Source of the DNA: an uncultured Clostridia bacterium
Lineage (GTDB): Bacteria > Bacillota > Clostridia > Lachnospirales > CAG-274
Direction: 5' to 3'
NCBI GenBank assembly: GCA_944381435.1
Contig: CALWLD010000013.1
Span: forward strand, 1 to 61,265
DNA length: 61,265 bases
In this document: piece by piece, positions 24,713 through 34,517 of the stretch
Numbering within the stretch: position 1 is the stretch's first letter
Layout of the letters: every line of letters begins with the position of its first letter
Translations under genes and position numbers: made by a program
Notes under the pieces: generated by a model
Told to the model about the DNA's origin: nothing
Databases searched by the model: none
The model's input: only the letters and a program-made list of their open reading frames with translations

Positions 24713-26359
24713 TTAATTTTCTTTTTTTAATAAAATTTTTTCATCACAATAGCTATAAGCAACTTCACCGTGAGCAACCATTATACATATATAATCTTTA
24801 GATAGCTCTTTTATTGTTTGTAACACTATCTTTTCTGCATCAATATCTAAAGATGCTGTTGGCTCATCTAAAATAAGTATAGGTCTATTTCTTATTAAAG
24901 CCCTTGCTATAGTAACCCTTTGAGCTTGCCCCAGTGATATACCTGTGCCTCCCTCTCCAAGCATTGTATCTAACCCTTTAGGCAAACTTTTTATTACATC
25001 GCTAAGGTGTGCTTTTTTTATTACCTCATTTAACTGTTCTTCTGTTGCCTCTTTGTTACCTTTTAAAATATTTTCCCTTATAGTACCGCTCATCAAAAAA
25101 TTATTTTGAGGTACATAAGATATGTATTCTCTTATTTCTTTGCCAGATAAAGCTTCTCCTTTACAGTTAATGATTATTTTTCCTTTTTGTGGCAAATGCA
25201 AACCTAACAATAATTTTACTAATGTACTTTTACCACAGCCACTTTCTCCAATAACCCCAATAAGTTTACCTTTTTCAAAATTTGCATTAAAATTATTTAA
25301 TATAACTTTATCTTCATCGTAATAAAATTTAACATTTTCTACTTTTAAAATTTTATCATTATCTTTGTTAATTAAATTTTTATGTAAGGTAGTATTTTTA
25401 TCAATTTCTTTTATTTCCTCTTTAGGGATATTAAATATTTCTTCTACCCTCTTTTTAGAGGATAGCTTGCTTTGTGATAAAGCTATAACCCCCATTATAT
25501 AAGTAGCAGAATATAAAACACTGCTCATTACCTGAGAAAAGCCTACAACACTTCCCACAGTCATTTCGTTTTTAAGCACAAAATAGCTACCTATAGATAA
25601 ACAAACTATAAATGCTATTGTACCTAATATGTTACCACCTCCCCAAGCAATATGGTTCATTATATCACTTTTTATCACTAAATGCATTTTATCTTTATTT
25701 TCTTTTATAAATTGCTCCTTGCTATCTTTTATAAGCCCAAAAGATTTTATAAAGGTTGCATTTTGAACTTGCTCTTGTATGTAAATACGTAAGCTACTTT
25801 CCTTTTCTTGTCTTGTTTTATATATCCCTTGCAATTTAGGCATTGCATATTTCCCCCAAAGAGAAATAGGTATTATAAAAAGCATTATTATCAAAGCCAT
25901 TTTATAGTTTACAAATAACAAATATCCTACTGCAGATAAAGTTAGCAATATACTTTGTATTAAATCTATAAAAATATCTGGCACTATGCTAGATACACTT
26001 TCTGAATCTTGGTTAAGCCTTGTTAAAAACTCCCCTGAGTGATATTTGCTATAATCATCTAAAGATATACTTTCTATATGTTCTAACAAATCTGCCTTTA
26101 AAACTTCATTATGCTTTTGCCCTATTTTACTTTTAAAATAGGTACATATCCCATTTAACACAGGGTCTAAAATAGCAACGCTTAAACCTATAATAGTTGC
26201 TAGTAGTAATGATATATTGGCATCTCCTGTTGCCGAATTAATAATCAAACTAACAGATATACCTTTAAATACATTTAATATAGCTAAAAAAACTGTAGTT
26301 ATCAATGCACAAAGTATTAACCCTTTGTTAGTAAATAACTTTATTTTATATTCTTTCAT
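24713..26359 (-). CDS. ABC transporter, fused membrane and ATPase domains
   Basis: A 548-residue half-transporter: six-helix exporter-type membrane domain (about 10-305) and ATPase domain (about 335-545). Walker A is GESGCGKST, the signature is SLGQAQRV (a variant of LSGGQ), and Walker B is ILILDEPTASLD. It probably works as a homodimer or with a partner elsewhere, exporting a peptide, lipid or drug. The next upstream gene, a phosphotransferase, lies 22 bases away and may be co-transcribed. Confidence 0.88.
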   Translation of the reverse strand: MKEYKIKLFTNKGLILCALITTVFLAILNVFKGISVSLIINSATGDANISLLLATIIGLSVAILDPVLNGICTYFKSKIGQKHNEVLKADLLEHIESISLDDYSKYHSGEFLTRLNQDSESVSSIVPDIFIDLIQSILLTLSAVGYLLFVNYKMALIIMLFIIPISLWGKYAMPKLQGIYKTRQEKESSLRIYIQEQVQNATFIKSFGLIKDSKEQFIKENKDKMHLVIKSDIMNHIAWGGGNILGTIAFIVCLSIGSYFVLKNEMTVGSVVGFSQVMSSVLYSATYIMGVIALSQSKLSSKKRVEEIFNIPKEEIKEIDKNTTLHKNLINKDNDKILKVENVKFYYDEDKVILNNFNANFEKGKLIGVIGESGCGKSTLVKLLLGLHLPQKGKIIINCKGEALSGKEIREYISYVPQNNFLMSGTIRENILKGNKEATEEQLNEVIKKAHLSDVIKSLPKGLDTMLGEGGTGISLGQAQRVTIARALIRNRPILILDEPTASLDIDAEKIVLQTIKELSKDYICIMVAHGEVAYSYCDEKILLKKEN

Positions 26360-26381
26360 ATATTCCCTCTTTTAAACATAA

Positions 26382-27338
26382 TTATAATTCTTCTAAAAAT
26401 TTTAATATTTTTTCTTTTATTTCATTACCTATTTGTTTATTATTATATTGAACAAACCAAACATAACAATCTAATAAATTATAGATTACAAAATAAATTT
26501 TTCTTTTTATAATATTATTTTCATTATTACTTAAATCTTTACCATAACCTTTTATAAAATGTTCGTTAACCATATAAGGACAACCAAATTCGTATTCTTC
26601 ATCGGCAAATATAGCCCTATCTCCATCTATAATAGCAACTATTTCTGTTAGGTTATTTTTATTAAGTAAAATATTACCCTCCCATAAATCACAATGAGTT
26701 AATCTTGGTGTAGTAATTTTATCTAGTATATAACTGTATTTCTCTGGTAAGTTTCTTATTTTATCTACTTGTTCTAAAGTTAAAATATTATGTTTTAAAT
26801 GTAAATCAGTTATTTTTTCAATATCATTTTTAAGATAATCTACCCAGCTATAAAAGCCTTCTCCTTTTACAATATCTGCTAAACGTCCAAACTTTTCTCC
26901 TTTTATGTTCTGTATTTTATAGGCATATTCTCCAACTTTTTCGTATAAAAAGTCTTTTTCTTCTTTTGTCAGGCTTGCTTCGCTCATAGCTATACTTTCA
27001 ATATATTCTACTAGCATATAATCTCTATCTAAAACAGATTTTGTTGTATCACAAGCTATAACATTAGATACAGGTATCCCTTCTTTTTTACATAGCTCAT
27101 AAAAATATTTTTCTGCATTCATTAAGTTCTGCTCAAAAGGCATTAACAAATGTCTATTTATAGGTCCTAAACGTAATACGTATTTTTTATTATCTTCTAA
27201 TGTTATTAAATATGTTGTATTAAATAACCCACCTTTTAATAGGTTATAACTTTTTAAGCCTATATTAAAATTATGATTTATTATATTTTTTAATTCGTTT
27301 TCATTTAATTCTTTATATAAATTTGAATTAGTATTCAT
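26382..27338 (-). CDS. Aminoglycoside/choline-type phosphotransferase family protein
   Basis: A 318-residue protein of the APH/choline kinase fold. The catalytic loop is THCDLWEGNIL (about 217-227) and the metal-binding Asp lies in AIIDGDRA. The N-terminal lobe has YVLRLGP. Substrates in this family range from antibiotics to choline and sugars; none can be assigned here. It is adjacent to an ABC exporter, so a resistance role is conceivable but only inferred. It lacks a strong terminator of its own. Confidence 0.8.
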   Translation of the reverse strand: MNTNSNLYKELNENELKNIINHNFNIGLKSYNLLKGGLFNTTYLITLEDNKKYVLRLGPINRHLLMPFEQNLMNAEKYFYELCKKEGIPVSNVIACDTTKSVLDRDYMLVEYIESIAMSEASLTKEEKDFLYEKVGEYAYKIQNIKGEKFGRLADIVKGEGFYSWVDYLKNDIEKITDLHLKHNILTLEQVDKIRNLPEKYSYILDKITTPRLTHCDLWEGNILLNKNNLTEIVAIIDGDRAIFADEEYEFGCPYMVNEHFIKGYGKDLSNNENNIIKRKIYFVIYNLLDCYVWFVQYNNKQIGNEIKEKILKFLEEL

Positions 27339-27406
27339 TTATTCCTCCAAATTATAATATAAAATTTTACAATATTTATAATCTTTTAAAGCTTTATAAA
27401 AAATAA

Positions 27407-27437
27407 AAGGCTATATACCTAAATGATATATAGCCTT
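27407..27437 (-). terminator. Terminator after the pts operon
   Basis: Stem AAGGCTATATA / TATATAGCCTT with a 9-base loop. On the minus strand it is followed by TTTTATTT. Confidence 0.85.
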
Positions 27438-27455
27438 AAAATTTATTTATGATTT

Positions 27456-27938
27456 TTATTCAAAAGTTGCAACTATATCTTCTCCAGCTTTTGCATCAAA
27501 ACCTGTATTAAATTTTATATTTTTAGCATTGCCTTCGCCAGTTACAACTAGCATACTTGTTGTGCTGTAGCCTGCTTCTTTAATTTTTTGAGGGTCAAAA
27601 GTGATAAGAGTTTGCCCAGCTTTAACCTTATCTCCCATTTCAACTAAACATTCAAAGCCTTCACCTTTCATATTTACAGTGTCAATACCTATATGAAGAA
27701 TCATTTCCATACCGTTATCAAGCTTTAATGCACAAGCGTGTTTAGAGTCTTTCATAACTAAAGCAATTTCACCATCTGCAGGTGCTACAACTTTGTTATC
27801 TGTAGGTAAAATACCAATGCCATCACCCATACTTTTGCTAGCGAAAGCTTCATCTTCTACCTCTGTGATAGGAACAACTTTACCACTTAAAAATGCTTTT
27901 AATTCTTTATTTTTATTTTTTTTAAAAAATGAAAACAT
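27456..27938 (-). CDS. crr: PTS glucose-type IIA component
   Basis: A 160-residue single-domain EIIA(Glc)-type protein. The phosphorylated His is His82 (LHIGIDTV), with the partner His67 (KHACAL) and the ADGEI beta-strand region. It receives phosphate from HPr and passes it to a separate IIB/IIC permease that is not in this window. It may also regulate other transporters. It ends the ptsH-ptsI-IIA operon; AGGAGG precedes the ATG. Confidence 0.92.
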   Translation of the reverse strand: MFSFFKKNKNKELKAFLSGKVVPITEVEDEAFASKSMGDGIGILPTDNKVVAPADGEIALVMKDSKHACALKLDNGMEMILHIGIDTVNMKGEGFECLVEMGDKVKAGQTLITFDPQKIKEAGYSTTSMLVVTGEGNAKNIKFNTGFDAKAGEDIVATFE

Positions 27939-27966
27939 AAATAATTCCTCCTGTTAGATATAAGCG

Positions 27967-29649
27967 TTATTTATCTAAAAATTCCATAACGCTTTCAACT
28001 GTTGTTTTTGATAAGACTTCATTAGCATATTTTTTGGCATCTTCGTAAGATGTTTCTAAAATTTGTTTTTTAACGTTATTTATTTCTGATGCAGACATAG
28101 AAAACTCATCTAAGCCTAAGCCTAATAAAATTTTTGCTGCCCTAGCATCACTTGCAAATTCGCCACACATACCAACTTTGATATTTTCTTTATGGCCTGC
28201 TTCAATAACTTTTTTAATGCTTTGTAAAACAACAGGGTGGAAAGAATTATACATATTAGATATTCTTTTGTTACCTCTGTCTACAACAAGCATATATTGA
28301 GTTAAATCGTTAGTACCAATGCTAAAGAAATCTACATATTTAGCAAATTCATCTGCTAAAATTACAGATGCTGGAGTTTCTATCATCATACCAACTTCTA
28401 TTTCTTCATCAAATTTGATACCTGCATCTCTAAGCTCTTGTTTACATTCTTCTAAAACTTTGTTAGCCTCAACTATTTCTTCAATAGAAATAATCATAGG
28501 ATACATTATTCTTATATATCCAAAAGCACTAGCTCTTAAAATAGCTTTTAGCTGAGCTTTAAATACATCTTTAAGCTCTAAAGATATACGGATAGCTCTC
28601 CAACCTAAAAATGGGTTTTCTTCAAAATCAAATTTATAGTATGGTAAAGATTTGTCTCCACCAATATCTAAAGTACGGATAGTAACTTCTTTGCCTCCAC
28701 ATAAAACAGCAGCTTGTTTATATATTTCAAACTGTTCATCTTCTGTAGGGAAATGAGTGTTTTCCATATAAACACATTCACTTCTAAAAAGCCCTATACC
28801 ATCTATATTATGTTTAACTGCCATTTCTATGTCTAAAATATTACCTACGTTAGCACATAATTGAACTTCTCTACCATCTGTAGTAACAGCTTGTAAGTTT
28901 TCAAGTTTTTTAAGCATTTCTTCTTCTTGCTTAAATATTTCTTCAAGCTTTTTATATTCAGAAAGCTCGCTATCATCAGGGTTTACAATAATATTACCTT
29001 TAGATGCATCCATAGCTATAATATCGTTATCTTTTACAGAGCTCATTATACCATTAACACCTACTAAAGCAGGTAAACCTAGGTTTCTTGCAATGATAGA
29101 CACGTGACTTGTAACCCCGCCAAGCTCTGTAATAAAGCCTTTAACAAGGTTTAAATCTATTAACGCTGTATCTGAAGGCGTTAAATCTTCTGCTATTAAA
29201 ACAACCTCTTCTTTTATGCTTTCAAAAGGATTGATATTAACCCTTTTTAGCTTAGACATAAGCCTGTTACCAACGTCTTTAACGTCAGCTGCTCTTTCTT
29301 TCATATATTCATCATCCATCATTTTAAAAATGTTAGATATTTCTTCTATAGCGTTAGAAACAGCAATTTGTGCATTTTGCCCTTCATCATTTATTTTACC
29401 TAAAACAGCATCATATAATGTAATATCTTGTATAATCATATTATGCCCTTGGAAAATTTCTGATTCTACAGCAAGCTCTGCTATTTCTTGTTTAGCTTCG
29501 TTTAATGCAGATTCAAATTTGTTAACTTCATCTTCTTTGTTAGAAACAGAATAATTTTCTGGTGTTAAATCTGCTTTTTCTATAACAAAAGCCTTACCTA
29601 TAACAATGCCTTTAGAAGATGTTTTTTCTACAAAAAGTTTTTTTGACAT
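27967..29649 (-). CDS. ptsI: Phosphoenolpyruvate-protein phosphotransferase, Enzyme I
   Basis: A 560-residue enzyme that moves phosphate from phosphoenolpyruvate to HPr. GGVTSHVSIIARN carries the active His182. The C-terminal phosphoenolpyruvate-binding barrel has IGLFRSE, GIGTNDLTQY and KVGMCGEFASD. It is co-transcribed with ptsH (11-base gap) and followed by the IIA gene. Confidence 0.96.
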   Translation of the reverse strand: MSKKLFVEKTSSKGIVIGKAFVIEKADLTPENYSVSNKEDEVNKFESALNEAKQEIAELAVESEIFQGHNMIIQDITLYDAVLGKINDEGQNAQIAVSNAIEEISNIFKMMDDEYMKERAADVKDVGNRLMSKLKRVNINPFESIKEEVVLIAEDLTPSDTALIDLNLVKGFITELGGVTSHVSIIARNLGLPALVGVNGIMSSVKDNDIIAMDASKGNIIVNPDDSELSEYKKLEEIFKQEEEMLKKLENLQAVTTDGREVQLCANVGNILDIEMAVKHNIDGIGLFRSECVYMENTHFPTEDEQFEIYKQAAVLCGGKEVTIRTLDIGGDKSLPYYKFDFEENPFLGWRAIRISLELKDVFKAQLKAILRASAFGYIRIMYPMIISIEEIVEANKVLEECKQELRDAGIKFDEEIEVGMMIETPASVILADEFAKYVDFFSIGTNDLTQYMLVVDRGNKRISNMYNSFHPVVLQSIKKVIEAGHKENIKVGMCGEFASDARAAKILLGLGLDEFSMSASEINNVKKQILETSYEDAKKYANEVLSKTTVESVMEFLDK

Positions 29650-29660
29650 ATTAACACCTC

Positions 29661-29924
29661 TTATTCGCCTAAACCACTTTCAACTGCATCAACTAATACT
29701 TGTAAATCTTCTGCTTCGCTAGCTCCATCGCATTGAATAGTTATTTCATCATCACATTTAATGCCAGCAGCCATAATGTTTAAAACGCTTTTAGCATTAA
29801 TAACTTTTTCTTTGTGAACAATTTTTACATCTGATGTACATTTTGTAGCTAATTTAGCAAATTCTCCTGCTGGACGCATATGTAAGCCCGCTTGATTTTT
29901 TATAGTTATAGTTTTTTCTACCAT
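29661..29924 (-). CDS. ptsH: Phosphocarrier protein HPr
   Basis: An 87-residue protein. His15 (AGLHMRPAG) is the Enzyme I phosphorylation site. Ser46 (NAKSVLNIMA) is the site used by HPr kinase for catabolite control through CcpA, so this is the regulatory HPr form of Bacillota. First gene of ptsH-ptsI-IIA, with a strong promoter at 30064-30092. Confidence 0.97.
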   Translation of the reverse strand: MVEKTITIKNQAGLHMRPAGEFAKLATKCTSDVKIVHKEKVINAKSVLNIMAAGIKCDDEITIQCDGASEAEDLQVLVDAVESGLGE

Positions 29925-30063
29925 GATTTCAATCTCCTTTTAAATACAATATAATGTTTTATTTTTTGTATTATTTAAAATATTATTACATAAAATTAAT
30001 ATATTTTTAACAATACAAATTTTTAGTACAAATAAACATAAACAGTAATATATTAATATAGAA

Positions 30064-30092
30064 ATTATAGTCCATTTAATGTTAAAAGTCAA
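30064..30092 (-). promoter_or_regulatory. Predicted sigma-A promoter for ptsH-ptsI-IIA
   Basis: TTGACT, 17 bases, TATAAT on the minus strand, leaving a leader of about 130 bases before ptsH. Confidence 0.75.
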
Positions 30093-30310
30093 CTATTTTA
30101 CTATTTTAGAGACTAAAAAGGTTATATTGTACAATTTTTAACATACTTTTTTGTGCATATTTAACAATTTTTTGATTTGTTTATATTTACATATATTACC
30201 AAGGGCATTGTAAATTTTGCTAATTTTTAGTTAAATAAAAACATATAATTTAACTAAATTTTTTCTACTTAAATATGGCATTTTTACAGCATAAACATAC
30301 TCCCTTATCA

Positions 30311-30339
30311 TTGACATAGTATAGTTATTTATATATAAT
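30311..30339 (+). promoter_or_regulatory. Predicted sigma-A promoter for the mannosidase gene
   Basis: A perfect consensus match: TTGACA, 17 bases, TATAAT, 66 bases before the start codon. Confidence 0.8.
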
Positions 30340-30405
30340 ATACTTAAAAGATAGATTAATTTCTACCTTATTAAAATAAAATTTAACTTAATCTGGAGGT
30401 AAAAA

Positions 30406-33108
30406 ATGAAAAAAGCACATATTATTTCTCATAGCCATTGGGACAGAGAATGGTACTTACCATACGAAAAACACCATATGTTATTGATAGAATTTTTTGA
30501 TACATTAATAGATACTTTAGAAAATGATAAAGATTACAAAAGCTTCCATTTAGACGGTCAAACTTTATTAATAGAAGATTATTTACAAGTTAGACCAGAA
30601 AATAAAGAAAGACTTAAAAAATTAATAGAAGAAAAAAGAATCCACGTTGGTCCTTGGTTTATCTTACAAGATGAGTTTTTAACAAGTAGCGAAGCTAACG
30701 TTAGAAACTTACAAATAGGACATCAACTAGCTAGAGAATATGGCGAGGTATGTAAAGTAGGTTATTTCCCTGATTCTTTTGGTAATATGGGACAAGCTCC
30801 TCAAATGCTTAAAAAAGCAGGCATTGATACTGCTGTTTTTGGTAGAGGTGTTAAACCTACAGGCTTTAACAACCAAGTTAGCGAAAGCGATACTTACGAA
30901 TCTCCATATTCTGAAATGTATTGGAGCTCTGAAGATGGCTCTTCTGTTTTAGGTATACTTTTTGCAAACTGGTATAGCAACGGTATCCACGTACCTACAG
31001 ATGAAAATGAAGCTAAAGAATACTGGGCTAAAAAATTAGAAGATGCATCTAAGTATGCAAGCACATCTCATTTATTATTTATGAACGGTTGTGACCATCA
31101 GCCTGTACAAACAGACTTATCTAAAGCTATAGAAACTGCAAAAAAAGTATATCCTGATGTAGAGTTTATTCATTCTAACTTTGAAGACTATATAAAAGCT
31201 TTAAAAACAGAATTAAAAGACGATATGACAACTATTACAGGGGAGCTTAGAAGCCAACAAACAGATGGTTGGTACACTCTTGCTAACACTGCATCTTCTC
31301 GTATATATATAAAACAAATGAACGCTAGATGCCAAATGTTATTTGAAAAAGTTGCAGAACCTTTAGCTACTATGGCTTATATAAACGGTAAAGATTACCC
31401 TCATCATTTATTCAAATATGGTTGGAAACTTTTAATGGAAAACCACCCTCACGATAGTATTTGTGGCTGTAGCGTTGACGATGTTCATAGAGAAATGGTT
31501 ACAAGGTTTGAAAAGGCAGAAAACGTAGCTAAACATATTATAGATGAAAGCCTTGCTTATTTAAAATCTAAAGTTAATACTAAAAACTTTGAAGCTATAA
31601 ACAAAGATGCTATACCTTTTATAGTTACTAACACAAGTGCTGATAACCGCTCTGGCGTTGTGGAGCTTGATGTTGAAGTGTTTAAAAAATACTTTAAAGA
31701 AGGAACTGTTTCTGGCATTGTTAAAGAGCTAAACGAAATGAGCTTACCTACATATAAAGTTGTAGATGCAAAGGGTAATGAGGTTGTTGCCAAGGTTGAA
31801 GTTATCCCTAATTACTTTAACTATGACCTTCCAAAAGATAAATTTAGAGACCCTTATATTGCTAAAAGGGTAAAAGTAACTTTAGAAGTTGTAGATATGA
31901 AATCTTTTAGCTTTGAAAGCTTTGCTCTTATCCCTAACGAAGAAAATAAACCTAACAATGAATCTATGGTTAAAGATAGCAATAAATTAGATACACCTTT
32001 CTATGAAGTAAGCTTTAACAAAGATGGTAGCTTTAACCTTTTAGATAAAGCAAATAACAAAACTTGGGAAAACCTTGGTGTATTTGAAGATTGCGGAGAT
32101 ATAGGCAATGAATATATTTACTTTATGCCTGTAGGTGAAACACCTATAACTACAAAAGGTATAGATGCTAAAGTTGAAGTTATAGAAAATGAGCCTTACA
32201 GAGCTACTGTTCAAGTTATTCATACTATGAAAGTGCCTAAAAAAGCTAACGAAACTTTAGATAAAGAAATTCAAGACCTTGTAGAATTTAAAAATAGAAA
32301 AGCACAACGTGTAAATGACTTAATAGAACAAGTTATAACTGTTAAATACACATTTGAAAAACATAACCCTGTTATTAAAGCAACTGCAAGCTTTAATAAC
32401 AAAGCTTTAGACCATAGAATAAGAGCTTTATTTGAAACTAACTTAAATACACCTTATCACTATGCAGATGCTATATTTGAAGTTGCTAAAAGGGATAATA
32501 CACCAGATAAAGCTTGGGAAAACCCTTGCAATGCTCAGCATCAACAAGCTTTTGTTAATGTTCATACAGAAGAATGTGGCTTAACAATAGCTAATAAGGG
32601 CTTAAATGAATATGAAATCTTAAGAGATGGTAAAAACACAATAGCTGTTACTATCCATAGAGGAACAAGAGAGCTTGGCGACTGGGGTGTATTCTTAACT
32701 CCTGAAGCTCAATGTTTAGGTGAAAGACAAGTAGAATTTGCAATTATCCCTCACGGTAAAGATAAAGATGTTTATAAATCTTATAAATTAGCTTATCAGT
32801 ATCAAATAGATTGGACTTATGCTCAAACTAGCTTACAAGATGGTAGCTTAAATAGTGGTTATCAATTATTAGATACAAACCATTTAGAAGTTGCTCATTC
32901 TGCTCTTAAATTAAGCTATGATAACAAATATATTGTTACAAGATGGTTTAACCTTGCTACAGAAGATGCTAACCTTAATATCAATACAAATATGGATATG
33001 GTAGAGTTAGATTTATTAGAAGAAAATGAAATAAAACCTTTAAACAATAATATTACTCTAGGCAAAAAAGAAATTATTACTATCGGTTTAAAAAATAATA
33101 ATAAATAA
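30406..33108 (+). CDS. GH38 alpha-mannosidase
   Basis: A 900-residue glycosidase. The N-terminal metal/active-site motif is HSHWDREWYLPYE (8-20), and the catalytic nucleophile Asp lies in GYFPDSFGNMGQ (about 119-130). A helical mid-domain follows (MENHPHDSICGCSVDD) and then large beta domains. It resembles cytoplasmic MngB-type enzymes that hydrolyse alpha-mannosides, including mannosylglycerate or N-glycan mannose. No signal peptide. It is a single-gene unit with a perfect promoter and a terminator, divergent from the pts operon. Confidence 0.9.
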   Translation: MKKAHIISHSHWDREWYLPYEKHHMLLIEFFDTLIDTLENDKDYKSFHLDGQTLLIEDYLQVRPENKERLKKLIEEKRIHVGPWFILQDEFLTSSEANVRNLQIGHQLAREYGEVCKVGYFPDSFGNMGQAPQMLKKAGIDTAVFGRGVKPTGFNNQVSESDTYESPYSEMYWSSEDGSSVLGILFANWYSNGIHVPTDENEAKEYWAKKLEDASKYASTSHLLFMNGCDHQPVQTDLSKAIETAKKVYPDVEFIHSNFEDYIKALKTELKDDMTTITGELRSQQTDGWYTLANTASSRIYIKQMNARCQMLFEKVAEPLATMAYINGKDYPHHLFKYGWKLLMENHPHDSICGCSVDDVHREMVTRFEKAENVAKHIIDESLAYLKSKVNTKNFEAINKDAIPFIVTNTSADNRSGVVELDVEVFKKYFKEGTVSGIVKELNEMSLPTYKVVDAKGNEVVAKVEVIPNYFNYDLPKDKFRDPYIAKRVKVTLEVVDMKSFSFESFALIPNEENKPNNESMVKDSNKLDTPFYEVSFNKDGSFNLLDKANNKTWENLGVFEDCGDIGNEYIYFMPVGETPITTKGIDAKVEVIENEPYRATVQVIHTMKVPKKANETLDKEIQDLVEFKNRKAQRVNDLIEQVITVKYTFEKHNPVIKATASFNNKALDHRIRALFETNLNTPYHYADAIFEVAKRDNTPDKAWENPCNAQHQQAFVNVHTEECGLTIANKGLNEYEILRDGKNTIAVTIHRGTRELGDWGVFLTPEAQCLGERQVEFAIIPHGKDKDVYKSYKLAYQYQIDWTYAQTSLQDGSLNSGYQLLDTNHLEVAHSALKLSYDNKYIVTRWFNLATEDANLNINTNMDMVELDLLEENEIKPLNNNITLGKKEIITIGLKNNNK

Positions 33109-33115
33109 TTTTAAT

Positions 33116-33151
33116 AAAAAAAGCTTATAGACAAAGTCTATAAGCTTTTTT
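33116..33151 (+). terminator. Terminator after the mannosidase gene
   Basis: Stem AAGCTTATAGAC / GTCTATAAGCTT with a 3-base loop, flanked by A and T runs. Confidence 0.88.
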
Positions 33152-33278
33152 ATTTTTTACTTTTTCCATTTTGAACATTTGTAAAACAGGTAATATTCTA
33201 TGGATAAATAAAGATTGGTATGTGTGTTTAGATAATTTTCAAAACCTTACATTAAATTAAAAAATCTAATAATTACAA

Positions 33279-33308
33279 AAAGGTTGTAGACAAAAGTCTA
33301 CAACCTTT
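33279..33308 (-). terminator. Terminator after rplL
   Basis: Stem AAAGGTTGTAGAC / GTCTACAACCTTT with a 4-base loop; on the minus strand the T-run continues. The core is shared with the terminators at 17197 and 38520. Confidence 0.85.
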
Positions 33309-33336
33309 ATTTATGCTTAATAAACTATAAAATTAA

Positions 33337-33714
33337 TTATTTTAAAGTTACTTTTGCACCAGCTTCTTCTAATTTAGCTTTGCAGTTGTCAGCGTCGTCT
33401 TTAGCAACAGCTTCTTTAACGATTTTAGGTGCACCGTCAACGATTTCTTTAGCTTCTTTAAGACCAAGACCTGTTAATTCTCTAACAACTTTGATAACTT
33501 TAACTTTAGAATCAGCAGGTACTTCTGTTAATTCTACGTCAAATTCTGTTTTTTCTTCGCCACCTGCAGCAGCACCGCCAGCAGCAGCAACTACAACACC
33601 TGCAGAAGCAGATACTCCAAATTTTTCTTCACAAGCTTTAACTAATTCGTTAAGTTCTAAAACTGAAAGCTCTTCAATAGCAGCTATAAATTCTTCAATT
33701 GTTAATTTAGCCAT
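33337..33714 (-). CDS. rplL: Large ribosomal subunit protein bL12 (L7/L12)
   Basis: A 125-residue stalk protein: dimerisation domain, Ala/Gly-rich hinge (about 38-53) and C-terminal factor-binding domain ([24 protein letters not shown]). Start chosen at MAKLTIEEF, 8 bases after AGGAGGA; an upstream in-frame start would overlap that site. Unlike most Bacillota, no rpoB follows; a terminator does. Confidence 0.97.
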   Translation of the reverse strand: MAKLTIEEFIAAIEELSVLELNELVKACEEKFGVSASAGVVVAAAGGAAAGGEEKTEFDVELTEVPADSKVKVIKVVRELTGLGLKEAKEIVDGAPKIVKEAVAKDDADNCKAKLEEAGAKVTLK

Positions 33715-33800
33715 TTTAAATTCCTCCATATAATATAATTTATTTTTATTTATAAGTAATTTTTAAAGATACTATATTTTAAATATTATTGTATCTAAGA

Positions 33801-34292
33801 TTATGCAGTTTCTTTTTCGTCTGCGATAGCTTTAAGCACACGAGCAAATGCACCAACAGGACCTTGGATACTGCCAAGAAGTCTTGAAAGAAGAACTTCT
33901 CTTGATGGGATATCTGCAATGATTTCCATACCTTTTGTATCGTAGTAAGTACCTTCGATAACACCGCCTTTAAACTCTAAAGCTTTAGCTTCTTGTCTAA
34001 ATTTGTTTAAGATACCAGCAGCTACCGTTGGGTCTTCATAGCAAAGAGCTAATGTGCTAGGACCTTCTAAATGTTGACCTAAGCTTTCAAACTCTGTACC
34101 TTCGATAGCAAATCTCATCATAGTATTTTTGTAAACTTTATAGTCTACACCAGCTTCTCTTAAAGTTTTTCTAAGTTTTGTATCTTGCTCAACAGTAAGA
34201 CCACGAGCGTCAACTAAAACTGCAGAAGTTGCTTTAGAAAGCTTTTCTTTAATTTCATTTACTATGACTTGTTTTTGTTCTACTTTAGCCAT
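33801..34292 (-). CDS. rplJ: Large ribosomal subunit protein uL10
   Basis: A 163-residue stalk base protein with the N-terminal rRNA-binding domain (DARGLTVEQDTKLRKTLREAG) and a C-terminal helix for L7/L12 dimers. It is preceded by an L10 leader and a consensus promoter, which allow autoregulation of rplJL. AGGAGG site. No rplK-rplA upstream in this window. Confidence 0.96.
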   Translation of the reverse strand: MAKVEQKQVIVNEIKEKLSKATSAVLVDARGLTVEQDTKLRKTLREAGVDYKVYKNTMMRFAIEGTEFESLGQHLEGPSTLALCYEDPTVAAGILNKFRQEAKALEFKGGVIEGTYYDTKGMEIIADIPSREVLLSRLLGSIQGPVGAFARVLKAIADEKETA

Positions 34293-34324
34293 TTCTTTAC
34301 CTCCTATAATATTTTTAAGGCAAA

Positions 34325-34456
34325 AGCCTAAAAGTAGCCGTAAAAATTAAATACAAAAAAACCTTGCAGACAGGCAAGGGTAAAATCTTCGATTCTAATT
34401 CCTCGGTAGGTTGCAAAAGCATTACGTAAAAACACCTACTGTCTACGGCACTTTTA
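34325..34456 (-). promoter_or_regulatory. L10 leader RNA
   Basis: On the minus strand the 5' untranslated region contains the L10-leader-like stems GCCGTAGACAGTAGGTG...CACCTACCGAGG-type pairing and ACCTTGCCTGTCTGCAAGGT with conserved loops. In Bacillota L10(L12)4 binds this RNA to repress rplJL. Called from recognisable elements and position. Confidence 0.75.
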
Positions 34457-34458
34457 AT

Positions 34459-34487
34459 ATAATACTATATATTTTTTAAAATGTCAA
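34459..34487 (-). promoter_or_regulatory. Predicted sigma-A promoter for rplJ-rplL
   Basis: TTGACA, 17 bases, TATTAT on the minus strand, a few bases upstream of the L10 leader. Confidence 0.75.
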
Positions 34488-34517
34488 GTATATTTTTTAT
34501 TTTTTTAGACATATTTT

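Larger units (their letters stand above)
29925..30405. other. Divergent control region between ptsH and the mannosidase gene
   Basis: A 481-base AT-rich gap holding two face-away sigma-A promoters (30064-30092 minus, 30311-30339 plus). No gene is seen. The 30090-30310 stretch has no repeat I can identify; it could hold operators such as cre sites, but I see no convincing match. Confidence 0.6.

Noticed and set aside
30090-30310. CcpA (cre) sites between ptsH and the mannosidase gene
   Set aside because: No stretch matched the cre consensus well enough to support a call.
33380-33733. 117-residue plus-strand frame opposite rplL
   Set aside because: Shadow of the Ala-rich rplL sequence, rich in Ser/Ala/Thr by complement.
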